From: Haematococcus lacustris
Lineage: Eukaryota > Chlorophyta > Chlorophyceae > Chlamydomonadales > Haematococcaceae
Length of the DNA stretch: 64,000 bases
Assembly (NCBI GenBank): GCA_030144725.1
Contig: JASKMD010000013.1
Location: 2,318,322-2,382,321 of the forward strand
Direction of reading: 5' to 3'
Part shown: in pieces, positions 9,355 through 27,267 of the stretch
Layout of the letters: each line of letters begins with the position of its first letter
Numbering within the stretch: the stretch's first letter is position 1
The notes under the pieces: generated by a model
The model's input: only the letters and a program-made list of their open reading frames with translations
What the model was told of the DNA's origin: nothing
Databases searched by the model: none
Translations under genes and position numbers: made by a program

Positions 9355-12300
9355 GTCCAGCCTGGAGCCTGACCTGCGGCCCCATCAAGCCCGGCTGGCC
9401 TCCAGTGGCCCCGGCCCCTACCAGCTGCACCACCTGGCCAGCACTATGGCCAAGCTGCTGCCACACAAGTACTACAAGCACAACACCCTGGTCACCATCA
9501 AGGTCAGTGCAGCCGGCATGACCCAGCACCACCATCACCACCACCACTGCCACTGCCACCGCCACCGCCACCATATGCACCTTGCTGCAACCCACACTGC
9601 CGCCCACATGCTGTTCCCATGATTGCCAATGCGACATTTCATGGATTCACCTGCACAGACACCTCTCACCAGCCACAACCTGCCACAACCTGCCACAACC
9701 TACTGCTGCTGCCGCTGCTGCCGCTGCCACGTCCGCTGCTGCTGCCGCTGCCACCGCTGCTGCTGCCGCTGCTGCTGCTTCCGCTGCCGCTGCCGCCGCT
9801 GCTGCTGCCGCTGCTGCTGCTTTCAACCCAAAGCTGGTGAGGGTGGTCCTCCTCTCGCTGCTGCTGGTGCAGGGAGGGCGGCTGCACACGGCTCCCTTCG
9901 CCCCAGGCATCACACCTTCTCCCACACCAAGAAGAGTGAGGGGCAACACTGCCTGCTGCTGAAGCAGCTATGGGCACGTGTTTTGAGTATAGCTATGCGC
10001 GGGCCCTTACGAGGTTCTCCCCCCTTGCTGCCTTCCCTCCCCTACCCTCACCTGCCGCCTCCCCATCCTCATCCCCACCCTACCCTGCTGCCCGCCTACC
10101 CCCACACCCACACCCACCTGATGCCCGCCCTACTGCCCTGCTGCCTCACAGCTGGCCGCCATTGTGAGCGCCCTGGAGGAGCTGCACATGCAGCCCGGCC
10201 TTGCCCTGCCGGACTGCGTCTTCATCCTCAACACCTGGGACGAGCCACGCTGCCCCGCTGCCTCACCAGAAAAGTGTGATGCGCCCGTGCTGTCACTCAT
10301 CAAAACGTGGGACGCTAAGCGCCGAGTCAGCAAGCATACTGACATCCTGGTGCCCTTCTTCAACCACAAGTATGAGGTGAGCAGGCAGCTGACACCTGGA
10401 GTGTGAAGACAGTCTCACAGCTGTGCAGCATCATTGGGATCCCTGCCCGCTGAGGAGGAGCAGAGGAGGGGGAGAGGGAACAGGGGAGGGGGAGGGGTAT
10501 CGAAAGGGGGTAGAGTGCAGAGAGGAGGAGGGTGCCGTCTAGAACATGTGACCGGTCGACCCCTGTGTCTTCCTACACTTCCAAATCTACGTCCCTCTTA
10601 GCCTGGTCAACAGCGTGTCACACCACACCACACCACACCACACCACACCACACCACACCACACCACACCACACCACACCACACCACACCACACCACACCA
10701 CACCACACCACACCACACCACACCACACCACACCACACCACACCACACCACACCACACCACACCACACCACACCACACCATACCACACAACCCCGCCCTG
10801 ACCTCGCTGGCCTGCTCAGCGTGCAGGAGGTGGTGGAGTACCCTTGGGAGCAGAAGGACCCACGAGCCCTGATGCGTGCAGCACTGCAGGTCAGGCGGGG
10901 CGGGGCAGAAGAGGGTGGGGCGGGGCAGGAGAGGGCGGGGCAGGAGGGGGTGGGGCGGGGCAGGAGGGGGTGGGGCGGGGCAGGAGGGGGTGGGGCAGGA
11001 GGGGGTGGGGCGGGGCAGGAGGGGGCGGGGCGGGGCGGGGCGGGGCGGGGCGGGGCGGGGCGGGGCGGGGCGGGGCAGGGCAGGGCAGGGCAGGGCAGGG
11101 CAGGGCAGGGCAGGGCAGGGCAGGGCGCTCCATAGCTTGCTGCCTCGTATCCTCTCTCGCCCCTCAAACTCTCTGCCTGAACCACTTTGGCCTTGGAGTA
11201 TTTTCAGCCTCTCAGGAGTTTTGTCTCCAGATCATTTGGCTTTGACCTGAGACCTGCTGCCCCTCCCCTCCCCTTGCCCTTGCCCCTCCCCAGCCAGCTC
11301 CCTGTGCTTACCCTGCTCGAATCTGACCTTGCCATGTTCCCTAGCCCCTCACCTGGCCTGCCCCTGCCACTCTTCCCGCTCTGGAGCGCAGAACGGCATG
11401 CGGCCCAACAGCACGCGTATGTGGCTGCTGAGCCTGAGTCAGCGGCCTGAGGCAGCTCAGCTGCTGGACGTAGGCATCACCAACAACTTGAGGAAGGGGC
11501 TCGAGGTGCCAATAGCCCCCTTCATGACCCTGCAGGAGCATGCAAGGTGAATGGGGCGGGACGGGCCGGCCCAAGGCCAGGGGCGCTTCTGCTGCATCTC
11601 ATCGGGGCGGGGCGGGGCGGGGCGGGGCGGGGCGGGGCGGGGCGGGGCGGGGCGGGGCGGGGCGGGGCGGGGCGGGGCGGGGCGGGGCGGGGCGGGGCAG
11701 AACTGTCACAGCCCAGCTTGTTTCTGTTGCCCGCACCGTGCTGCAGATACAAGTACCTTATCTCTGCCGATGGCTTCACTGCCAGCTGCAGGTGTGGCGG
11801 GGGATGCAGGAGGGGTCAGCTGGGGGGGTGCTGGGATTAGTGCAAGCCCAGGCGCTGGAGTCAATGGGTTCGCAGGGGTGTGCATGTGGGGGGTCACTGG
11901 GTGTGGTGTGTGGTCACAGCGCAGGGGGAGCCCAGGGCTGAAAGGGCTGCGGTGGCCCAGCCCAGGGTCAGCCAGCCAGCCAGCCAACGACCTCAGTCAA
12001 GGCCCGGGTGCAAGTCTTGTCCAGGACCTGCCAGCCAGGCCACCAGCCATACCGCACAGCCCTACAGCCCTACAGCCCCTGCGCCACACCCTGGCCCTGC
12101 AGCCCTGGGCCCCTTCGCCACCGCAGCCCTTACAGCCCCACAGCCGCCCTGCAGCCCTTGCCTGCCCCTGCTGGCCTGCAGCCCCTGTGCCACACCCTGG
12201 CCCTCCAACGGCCCTCCATACCGACCCCAACCCGACCCATACCTCAGTGGACCCTGACCTCGGTTTCCCTCCCCTCCCTCTCTAGCCTGCATTGGCACCC

Positions 12301-13676
12301 CTGCACCCACGCCCCAGGTTTGACCCCTGCCTCAGGATTTCCATGTTGACCCGGACCCCGACCCTGACCTGACCCCACACCCCGACTGCTGTCCCATCCC
12401 CAGCCTGCACTCTCACCCCTCCCCCTCACCCCCCACCGCAGGTTTGGCAAGCTGCTGGGCGTGAACAGCGTGATCGTGAAGGAGGACAGCCCCTGGGTAG
12501 AGTACTACTACCGCGCCCTCAGCCCCGGCCAACACTACCTCACCTTCACCAAGGACAGCGCCTGGCAGGTAGCTCTAGGTGGCTCAATAGGCTGCATAGG
12601 CAGCGCTAGGCAGCCGGCAGCCAGCAGCGCCAGAGGCAGGGGCTAGGGCAGGGAGGGGAGGGGGCTGGGCCCTGGCCAGGGCATCATGGGCAGGTGTGAA
12701 AAGAGTACCAGGTGTACCCCTGCCTCTGCCTTTGCTTCTGCCCCTGCCCCTGCCCCTGATCCATCTCCCGCCCCCGCCCCCACCCTGGCCCCTGCTGTCC
12801 CTGCCCCTGCTGGCGCTGCTGCTGGCTGCAGGTGGTGCAAGCTCTGCCTCACCTGGTGGAAGCTGAGATGCAGGCTATGGCGCTGCGGGCACAACAGTTC
12901 CAGCAGACCTACCTGTCCACCCACTCCAAGGCAGGGGCAAAGCCACAGGGGCAGAGCAGCACGAGGGGAACAGCAGAGGGGGCAGAGCAGCACAAGGGGA
13001 CCAGCATGAGACCAGGGAGGTCTGGCTCAGCCTCATGGTGGCTGTAGGGAGTAGGGAGCCAGGCCTGCCTGACTGACTGCCCACTTGACCACCTGCCTAG
13101 CTGCCTGCTGGTTCGCCTGCCCGCCGGTCCGCCTGCCTGCCTGCCCACCTGCCTGCCTGCCACCTGCCCACCTGCCTGCCTGCCACCTGCCCACCTGCCT
13201 GCCTGCCTGCCTGCCCACCTGCCTGCCTGCCTACCTGCCTGCCGGTCCGCCTGCCTGCCGCCCACCAGCCCAAACAGCAGCAGAGCTCAAGGTAGTAGCC
13301 CAGCTGAAGGTCTTAGCGGCGATGGCGTCCATGACTATCACTTTTTCCCCATGACCCCGCCTGCTTCTCACCCCTCACAGCCTGCCGGTTGCTTGCCTAC
13401 TGTCCTGTTGCTGTCCTTTTCCTGTCCATGGGGCTATGCATGGCAAGGCTAATGGCGAGGGTTAATGGCGCAAGGCAGCACATGGGAAACCATGGGCCCA
13501 CATGGGTGGCCCATGCCCTCCAATGCATGCAGGCGTTGTACATGCGCAGTGTGCTGCTGGAGTATGTGCAGCTGTTCCCACCTGGCGCCATGGCCCAGTT
13601 TGTAACAGCCCTTGACAATTCCACCCTGGCCAGCCGGCAGCTGATGCAAGCCAAGCTGGCTGCAACAAAGCAGTGA
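9355..13676 (+). CDS. GT90 (CAP10/KDELC/rumi-like) glycosyltransferase, N-terminus unresolved
   Basis: Eight exons join in phase: 9355-9502, 10152-10376, 10827-10889, 11392-11546, 11747-11791, 12442-12568, 12832-12930 and 13533-13676 (TGA). They encode about 335 residues. GT90-like landmarks in order are YYKHNTLVTIK, DCVFILNTWDEP, DILVPFFNHKYE, YPWEQKDPRALMR, YKYLISADGFTASCR, KEDSPWVEYYYRAL, and a C-terminal helix with AQQFQQTYLS. This family includes protein O-glucosyl/xylosyltransferases of the ER and Golgi and fungal capsule enzymes. The acceptor here is unknown. Intron 7 has a GC donor (AAG|GCAGGG, 12931) in place of GT. Introns 2-4 carry pentamer arrays. The start codon and any signal peptide lie upstream and were not found. 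Confidence 0.7.
10619..10793. repeat. (CCACA)n array in GT90 intron 2
   Basis: About 34 CCACA pentamers, with one variant unit (accataccac) near the 3' end, inside the intron between exons 10152-10376 and 10827-10889. Confidence 0.97.
10891..11127. repeat. Mosaic GGGGC / GGGCA / GGAGG pentamer array in GT90 intron 3
   Basis: Three related repeat blocks follow one another: irregular ggggcaggagggggtg units, then pure GGGGC, then pure GGGCA. All lie in the intron between exons 10827-10889 and 11392-11546. The block order suggests a pentamer that mutated and was then re-amplified. Confidence 0.95.
11604..11698. repeat. (GGGGC)n array in GT90 intron 4
   Basis: About 19 GGGGC units fill nearly half of a 200-bp intron between exons ending at 11546 and starting at 11747. 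Confidence 0.97.
13084..13262. repeat. CCTG/CCTGCC microsatellite in GT90 intron 7
   Basis: Irregular cctgcctgcc units interspersed with ccacctgcc, in the last intron of the GT90 gene. Confidence 0.9.
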
Positions 13677-14386
13677 GAAGGAAAACTCATAATCAGCCAT
13701 TGGCACCATCAAGAGGCGGTGCTGGTTGAAACAGGTCGTGACTGGCACCTTGCTTGGCAGGGCAGAGCCTTGACCCTAGAAAACCTGGCCATATGCCAAG
13801 CCAGGCTATATGCCAAGGCGAGTCCACCAAGTCAAGCCAAGTCAGGCGAGACAGGTCAAGCCAGGTCAGGGCAGCAGCCTGCCCTGCTGGGCCATAGCAC
13901 ACCCTCAGGAGCTGTGGGCCTCCCTCAGACTACCTCAAACAGTTTTAGCAAGCCTGGCCGTTATCCTGACCCTGCATCTCGGCTTGGTGATGCCAGCCTC
14001 ACTGTCCATGCTTGCCTAATGCTTCTCTGGTTCAGGACCAGCCTGCAGCAGGCAAAGCCTTGCAGTGCAAGTCACGTCTCAGGGGCATCGTGGTGATTAA
14101 CGGGGTCTTGGGTCTTGTAGCGAACATGATGAAAAAAGGAAGAGGTGATGGACTATCTTCAATAGTCAGCAGGCAATAGACGTAAAAATCAAAGAAAGAG
14201 ACACCATAGCTGCTTCCACGCCATATGTGCTGGAGCAGAGCAGAGGGATGTCATGCGTGACAATTTGGGCAGTCTCGGCCTTCCCCGCACCAGCTGCACT
14301 GCAGTGTGCCAATACAGCTGAAGGGGTGGACATCCCAGCTCATTTGGTGGGGTCCTGATGCTGGTGTCGGTGCCTGGCTGAAGTTG
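13677..14386. other. Between GT90 gene and Fanzor-like copy B; no gene recognised
   Basis: 13820-13875 contains short tandem gtcaagccaggtca-like repeats. A frame at about 14069-14164 (GIVVINGVLGLVANMMKKGR) reads like a coding fragment, but it ends in a stop and has no recognised homology. It may be upstream sequence of the transposon copy. Confidence 0.4.
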
Positions 14387-14857
14387 GAACAGCGCTTGCT
14401 GCGCCCAGCATGGAGCCAGCAGCGTGACCAGCCGGTGCGGGGCATGATGTGGTGCCCAGTAGTGCCCCCCCGCAAGCCCCCACAGGCCCCACGCAACAGC
14501 CAGGAAGCCACACCGACAGCAGCCTCAGAGCCAGGGCCCAGCACTCCCCAGCCAGCCAAGCGCAGCAAGCGCACCAAGGCTGAGCCGGCAGCTGAGCCCA
14601 CTAAGGGCAAAGGCAAGGCTGCCAAAGCCAAGCCAGCACCACAGCCAGGCAGGTGGCTGGACAGGGTCTGCAATGCAGCGCTCAACATGCAGCGCATTGG
14701 GGAGAGCAAGTGGCGGCCCCTGGAGCTGTGCTACTGGCCAGACCAGGGAGCTCTGCCAGCCAAGGGCAAGGAGTACCCAGGCCTGGGCTACAAGCGGCTG
14801 CGAGACAAGCCACCAAAGGCCCAGCAGCAGCAGCAGCAGCCTGCTGAGGCACAGTAA
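14387..14857 (+). CDS. TnpB/Fanzor-like protein, C-terminal part (copy B)
   Basis: This copy is about 95% identical to copy A from the EQRLLRPAWSQ segment to the TAA at 14855-14857. It has the same order: RGMMWCP, Lys/Ala linker, RuvC-III motif, Gln-rich tail. Two differences stand out. One KG pair is missing in the linker. The RuvC-III motif reads LDRVCNAALN, so the residue aligned to the catalytic Asp is Val (gtc). The protein would therefore be catalytically dead even if complete. The frame stays open upstream to about 14306, but that part is not shared with copy A. Confidence 0.55.
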   Translation, partial: EQRLLRPAWSQQRDQPVRGMMWCPVVPPRKPPQAPRNSQEATPTAASEPGPSTPQPAKRSKRTKAEPAAEPTKGKGKAAKAKPAPQPGRWLDRVCNAALNMQRIGESKWRPLELCYWPDQGALPAKGKEYPGLGYKRLRDKPPKAQQQQQQPAEAQ

Positions 14858-15105
14858 TGTGTGCCCCCTTTGTTGAGCTGTCATCAGCTTACAATTAGTG
14901 CATGCAGGTCATGCCAACTCTACATCATAGCCCTCGGGTCAGGCAATAGTGTAGGTGGTAGGCGGGCTCATGTGCCATGTGCACTGGGTTTACTCCACAC
15001 AGCCCAATAACACTGTTCGAGTCGGATCCAGATAGTGGCTGCTAGTGGGTACTACTGATCCGGCTCAAATGGAGGCCCTAGTGAGGGACAAGGGGGCTGA
15101 AGATG
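14858..15105 (+). mobile_element. Conserved 3' end of Fanzor-like element, copy B
   Basis: Nearly identical to 4812-5063. The hairpin arms are at about 15016-15027 and 15058-15069, and the loop has one fewer gtggctgcta unit than copy A. Identity to copy A ends after caagggggctg, where unique sequence begins; this marks the element's 3' boundary. Confidence 0.6.
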
Positions 15106-15576
15106 GGAGGTAAAGGGGTAGAGGGGTGTAGAGGGGTGTAGGGTCAGAAGGTGTGCTCGTGCAGGAGGGCATGGCTGGGGTTGGGATGGGTGGGGAGGGC
15201 TCTGGAGGGGTGACGCCAGGTTACTACTATGTGCTGTAATAAAGCAGAGGTCAGGCTGTGATTGTGAAGTTGGGACGTCACTGATGATGGTCTTTAAGCA
15301 AGCTCAGCCCGAAGTACCACAGTTAGCCTAGGAACTGCAAGGGTTGGCACAGATCACTAAGCGACATCTATTTTGCTGTGGCTGCAAAGTTAAGGGACGC
15401 TACGACGAAGCCACCCCCCGCGACAGCATGCTTTGTTGGTCACACTCGAGGTCATACCTGCCTTTATTTTCCATTTTATTCCGTTTTGGTCACAGCAGTG
15501 CTGCACACAAGTTTAAGGTTACGCCTCTGCATAAGTTGCAAGTTGCCCGCAAGCCCAAAGCAGCACAAGTTTCACA
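15106..15576. other. No gene recognised upstream of SR-like gene
   Basis: Presumed 5' flank of the plus-strand SR-like gene. It holds GTAGAGGGGT-type short repeats at 15118-15145. No TATA box or other promoter element could be assigned. Confidence 0.4.
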
Positions 15577-18361
15577 ATGGTGAAGAGTCGCTACGTCGTT
15601 GTCGTGGAGAACGTCAGCAGCATAACACCTAGGTATGCTCCGCCAGATCCCCAGCCTCGACCCAGATCACCTCTCAGGCCTGCAGCACGCACGCCCCTGC
15701 ATCAGCCTGTGTGCCGCACTCCACGCCTTCTCTCGCGAGTCGATCTTGAGCTAGGGTTTGTTTCCAGCCCAAAGAGATATCGGCCTCGGACTACGGCGAT
15801 GTGCGCAGGAAGGACGTGGAGAAGGAGTGCGAGAGGGTGGCAGGTCCGGTGCTTGCGGCGGCGAAGGACAATGATCGACGGTCAGTTCCAAAGCACAGCC
15901 TCGGCACACAAATGCAAGGATGTGCATTCCGACAAGTTTTGAAGTAAACTAACCCATCGCACCACCTCACCACTAACACGGCACCAGTCCTCTGTGCCCA
16001 CCTACTTTTGTGAGGCTTGCCTCTCACCTTCTCCTGCCGCTCCCTGCACCCTCCTGCTGGCCTCGCTCTCTTGCCCCTTGCCCTCCTGGCCTTGGTCCTT
16101 CCCTCCTTCCCTGGGTCGCACGCCTCCTATCTGTCCTGCACAGGCTCAGGGGTGGCGGCCACCAGGGAGATCCAGGACCCCCAGGGGCTTGAGGTCGAAC
16201 CCATGGCCTAGCCAGACAGCCAGCCAGCGGCCACCCTCTGCACTGGCCTTGCCTCGCCTGACCTACCTTGACCTGCCATGGACCCTGCCCTGCCGCGCGC
16301 CCAGCCTCGCCATCGACCTGGTCTGTCTTGCGGGCCTGACAGGCTCAGGCAACCAGGCAGCCCAACCTGGAGGCCTAAGCAGCCACTGCTTGCCAGGACC
16401 TGCCGTGCTGGTCCACAAATGTACCACCCATGCAATCCTAACCGCCCATTGCATGCAAGATGACTCAGCATGGCGCAAGGGTAGCTGTATGGAAAACACA
16501 CCCGGCATAAACCCGCCCTGGCTGATCCAACTGCTTCACCTGCTTGCTGTCGCTGCTGCTGCCCCTGCTGCTGCTGCTGCCGCTGCTGCCAACTTGCCTC
16601 GTGGTTGTGGCATGGTGTTCACAGGATGGCGCTGGTTGAGTTCAAGTACAGCAGTGATGCCGAGTATGCCTGGCGTAAGCTGCACAACACAACCATGGAC
16701 GGCCGCAGCTGGAAGCTGGACTGGGCCACACCCTCCGACTTCAAGCTCATGGGCTGGAAGTGAGTGTTGCAGTGTAAGGTGTGAGGCTGGGAGTGAGGCT
16801 GGAAGTGAGGTTGGAAGTGAGGGTGTGATGTTTGCAAGCAGTATTGCACGCGTGTGTGTTAGAGTGAGTGGTGGATAGCAAGTGACGCCGATTAGTGGGG
16901 CAGGTGAGCTGCCAGGTGACAAGCTTTCGATACAAGCCTTGCTTTATCATGAGACGAAGCAAGCTTGTCATGAAAAGCAAGCTTTGAAATTGAACCTTTG
17001 CTGCTTGGACTTGCCAGGGGGTTAGGTGGGAAGTGTGGCTGAGCAGAGAGGGGCTGGCAGGCTGGATCCACAGCTGCAGTGGGCGGCAATTCTGGCAGCA
17101 CTGCTGGCTGAGGCACGAGTGGGAGCAAGGGTGGGAGTGAAAATGGGATTGAAAAGATGAGTGAGGGTGTGAGTGCATGAGTGAGGGAGTGAGTGAGCCA
17201 CAGACCACTGACTGTAGCACCGCCTGGCTCCAGGTGGACTGAGGGTGGGCTGGAGGGAGGTAGCTCGTATGGCCACTACAGCAGCAACTACAGAGGCAGC
17301 GGCAAGGGGGCGACGGGGGACCGCTCACGCTCTCGCTCTCCCCCATCCTCCTCACGGTAAGCTGCTGTGGTGTGCTAGCTGCTTCAACGCATGCAGCACA
17401 TGCCCACATGCATGATGCACATTTACCACGACTATGCATGCTGCATGTGGTACCCACTTTAGGGAGTGATGGTAGGGTCAAACATGGCTCTTGCCAGCTT
17501 CCTGGCAGCTTCATGGAGGCCATGAGTCATGAGCCAGGTGGGTAGCAAGCCTGAGGACCTGGGGGCCCCCCATGCGTGCATGCCTCCATGCAGGCACCAT
17601 GATCTGGCAACTGACTATTGAGTCGGCAGCATGCTCAGGTACCCTTATGCCTCATGCATGGAGCCATGCTACCCATGCAGCGCCCTTCTGGCCTAAAGCA
17701 GTATTAGAAGCTGGGGTTATGCATCGCATGCAATGAACATGAAGGTCACACTGAACATGAAGCTCACACTGGCACTGGCCATCACTGTCCATCACAATCC
17801 ACGCAGTGCCCTTCTGGCCTGGTCATCACAGTGGTTGTGCAACTGCTAGGTTCACATGTCGCGACAGGGCAAACTACCAACTACTCACAGATAGCTGTGT
17901 CAGTGGCCCAGCCCATGCATGCATCACACCCATGCAGTGACCTGCATTGCACCCTTCTGGCTTTCTGCCAGTTTTGCCTGCCAGCCCCTGCTGGCTGCTT
18001 GTTATCAATGCTAGTGGGTGAACTGACGCCCCTGGTGAGTATGGGTGTTGTCCCTGGTCAGTATAGGTGTTGTTGGTGCTGGTGTCGAATGCGTAGATGA
18101 GTGAGGGTGGGTGTTGGGGTGATGAGGATGAGGATGAGGATGAGGACGGGGATGGTGGTGCAGGTGCTGGATACTGCTGGTCTGATTGTCATCAGCCTTG
18201 TCATGGTCAGCCGTAGCCTGCCAGCAGCCAAGTCCACCCTGGCTGGATCGGATGCCACTCGGCCCAGCCTGCCTGCCCCACTGGCCTGCCTGCCTGCCCG
18301 CCCGCCTGCCTGCCCCTGCAGACCTTCCAAGGCTCGCCCCTCCTCCTCAGATTCAGACTAA
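15577..18361 (+). CDS. SR-type splicing factor, RRM plus short RS tail
   Basis: The model starts at ATG 15577 (MVKSRYVVVVENVSS, an RNP2-like strand). Exons are 15577-15632, about 15755-15880, 16625-16759, 17234-17356 and 18322-18361 (TAA). Exon 2 gives KDVEKECERVAGPVLAAAKD (RRM helix 1 and strand 2). Exon 3 gives MALVEFKYSSDAEYAWRKL (RNP1 region and helix 2) and DGRSWKLDWATP. Exon 4 ends in GDRSRSRSPPSSS, and exon 5 in SSSDSD. The exon 3/4/5 phases match exactly. The exon 1/2 join needs an acceptor at ctag|g (15754) and is less sure. The product, about 160 residues, should bind RNA in the nucleus and recruit spliceosome parts through Arg/Ser repeats; it is short for the family. Confidence 0.7.
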
Positions 18362-19583
18362 GGCCCCGCACATCATTGGAATGGCTCCTTGGTGAAGCCT
18401 CTGCCGCAGCCTCTGCACAACTTGTCTGGCGTAATGACGATGAGGCGCTGCAGCAGCCATGGCCCACCATCACCCACTGAGCTGCTGCAGCAGGGCAGGT
18501 CGTGGTTTGGCAGCTCAGGAGATGAGGTATGCCAAGACACCCAGCAATGTTCGGCAGGCAGCAGTGCGCTTAACAATGAGGAGGTTGGCTAAAGTGTGCG
18601 GTGCCACAAATGTCACCATAAAACCTCCAGCTCCATGGTTTAGTTGAGCGGTCGAAGGGGTCAAAAAGAGGAAATGATCACTGGCCAAATGGCGGCCACT
18701 GACGGATGGGTGACATGTCTCATCATCCCAGCTCGTGCATGCATGAGTGCTGGCATACCATGAGTGTATGCTGGCAGCATAGGAGGTGGAGGTTGGTGGC
18801 AGCTGGTGGTGGTTGGTGGCTGATGTGTGATTGGTTGGGCATTTAGTGTATAGCTAGCTGTTCCCTGTATCATCATGGATGGGGTGCCTCAAATCATGTC
18901 ATGTGCAGCTCATGCATGCAGCATCAGTATGTGTCTTTCATGAGTGCATGCTGGCCGCACGGGCTGGTAGTGGATTGCTGAGTAGCCTGGTCTGGCAGTG
19001 GGTGGCAGCTGAGTGTAGGAAGGGTTGGGTGAAGCATGGCTCCTGTGCAAGGGTGAGTTGTTATGGGTGGATTGGTCATGTTTGCTGGTGGAAGACTCTT
19101 ACTACATTTGCCGGACATCATTGTTGTTGGTTTACACCGCTGTGCCACTAGACTGGTGTGCTCGCTGGGCATTTTTCAGACTGTGAGCATACTTTCTCAG
19201 ACCACTGACCAGACAGCGTCGTAAGTGGTGTAGAGAGTAGACTGCAGCTAAACCTGTCCATACCAGTACCACACGAACTTCAACCAGTTATACTGCAAGG
19301 CAAGACGCCCAAGCTTATGAGTCTACAAACCCCGCTAAATGCACACTTGTGCACATGCAGTAGGAACATGTAACAACCCAACATGCGTATTTGCATAGAC
19401 TTCTTTTCGTTATTATAGCACAGCATGACAACAAACCGCCGAAGTTGGTACTGGCATGGGCAATGCTGCTGGCATGACCGATGAGCCTTCTTCCTGCCCG
19501 ACTGCGTAACTTGAGGTTGCAGTGCGACGTCTGTACTAGCCCCGAGAGGCTACGACAGCCCCGCATGTGCCATTTGTGACGTG
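18362..19583. other. No gene recognised; ATGCATG-rich intergenic DNA
   Basis: Unique sequence with frequent catgcatg words and no coherent exon chain on either strand. 18780-18840 has a short ggtggttggtggc repeat. Confidence 0.4.
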
Positions 19584-20009
19584 TCAATTGTTGTCGCCTG
19601 ATGTGACGTTGACCCCCAGCATAACGCCGGACTCGGGCACTTGCGGAAACATACCCGCGCAGGCCGAGGCCGCCAATGCTTGCATCCGCTTCCGACTCCG
19701 AAGTCGCGGGTTGCTGACCTCTACGGTATCCGCTACTGATGTGTGACCACCGCTTGGCGTTGGAGCAGGAGGCCGGGCATCGTCCACTGAGCTGTTCCGG
19801 CCTGGCGCCACGCTGAAGAAGGTGGTATCCCCGTCGCACGCAGTCAACTTCGTCCCACGCCGTCCAGCTCGGGCATCAGCCAATGCCTCGGCTGCGGCCT
19901 CGGCATCCTCAGCTAGGGGCATCACGAGATCGGGACCGGTCGAGGCATTTAGGTGGAGCGGCGTCCTGGCCCTGCGCGCCTTTCTGCTCGCTTTCGCGGG
20001 CCGAGCCAC
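19584..20009 (-). CDS. Hypothetical basic/Ala-rich protein, 141 aa
   Basis: A continuous minus-strand frame runs from an ATG at 20009 to a stop at 19584. It has a basic N-terminus (MARPAKASRKARRART), an Ala/Glu-rich helix (LAEDAEAAAEALADARAG) and a polar C-terminal half. Composition is protein-like and not repeat-driven, but no domain is recognised. It could be a single exon of a larger gene. Confidence 0.35.
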   Translation of the reverse strand: MARPAKASRKARRARTPLHLNASTGPDLVMPLAEDAEAAAEALADARAGRRGTKLTACDGDTTFFSVAPGRNSSVDDARPPAPTPSGGHTSVADTVEVSNPRLRSRKRMQALAASACAGMFPQVPESGVMLGVNVTSGDNN

Positions 20010-20654
20010 CGGGGCATGTACCTCGGGTAGCTGCAGAGATGCCAGGCATTACCACAGCCACGAGCGTGATTTCTCACCCTCTCAATGTCCAGGAACACTG
20101 GATCCCGTGAAAGCATGCACAGAGGCTTTGGTGATGGGCCGTGCAAACAATTGGCGGCAACAGTTAACTGCAGTGGCAATCAAGTGAGATGGGGAGCATC
20201 AGTGTTGGCAGCGCTAAGCAGAATTAGGGACTGCAGCGATGCTGGCGGCAGAGAGAGTATGCCTAACTCACAAGACCTGACACATTGACTTCCATGCAGG
20301 AACACAGTGCTGGGGTTGCGTCGGGGTACGCCCACATCACATCACAGGGAGCAGCCTACCCCGCCACCCATCTCACCCCTGCCCTACCCCTCTGCCTCTT
20401 TGGCCCTTCCCACCCCCTGCCCTGTAGCAGCCCACTGCTCTAACCCAGCCCCTCCCACGCCCTGCCCTGCCCCAGCCCCTCCCCCACCCTGCCCCTCCTC
20501 CGCCCTGAGCCAGCCCATCTCCGGCCCTGACCGAACCCCTTCCCCTCCCCAGCCCCCACCCCGCCCTGACCCACCCCTCCTCTGGCCAGATCTTTGCCCA
20601 TTCCAGCCTCAGGACCAGGACGGAGGTTGAGGTCAGGTTGGGATCGGGTCAGGG
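20010..20654. other. No gene recognised; C-rich tract downstream of MOC1-like gene
   Basis: 20337-20610 is a pyrimidine-rich cccctccc tract on the plus strand, with no convincing exon. It lies between the hypothetical ORF and the 3' end of the MOC1-like gene. Confidence 0.4.
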
Positions 20655-26816
<6,162 letters not shown>

Positions 26817-26944
26817 GTACTGATTGACAACTGGCTCTCACCATTTTTAAACCAAGTGTACATTTCAGGCACTCAGGCAACCCCGTTTGTTAGCACACAG
26901 CAGCGGCCAAGCAGCATAACGCCTGACGGCTTGATTGATTAACG

Positions 26945-27267
26945 CCAAGGTCTATTGCAACAGCGCTGAGGTGAATACAAATTGTTTTCGTTGCTTCTTA
27001 GATGTTGTATTGATTGCCCTGTCTCCTCGCTGCTTTTGCTGCTGTGGAAGCTGCGGCCTTAGACAGCATTGTCAGTGAGTCCATGACAAGCCAGGCGGCT
27101 GCGCCTGCGTTTGAGCCATACGCTAGGGCTGGAGCCAGCCAGCAGGCGAGCCACCAGGACCTGACCTTCACCGGACCTTAACGCCACAGGTGTAAACTCA
27201 GCACCTAGACTCACACTCGTGTCTCGTCTATGTGGAGTTATGTTCCCATGCACATGGCATGGGCGCC
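26945..27267. other. 5' flank of MOC1-like gene; no gene recognised
   Basis: Upstream (minus-strand sense) of the proposed ATG at 26816. A 64-codon minus frame at 27253-27059 has no recognised features. No promoter motif could be assigned. Confidence 0.35.

Noticed and set aside
9690..9830. Poly-Ala/Ser/Leu ORFs (CTGCTGCCGCTGC)
   Set aside because: Trinucleotide repeat in GT90 intron 1; it splits exons that join in phase without it.
13084..13265. Arg/Gln/Ala/Gly repeat ORF on the minus strand
   Set aside because: Translation of a CCTG-type microsatellite in a GT90 intron.
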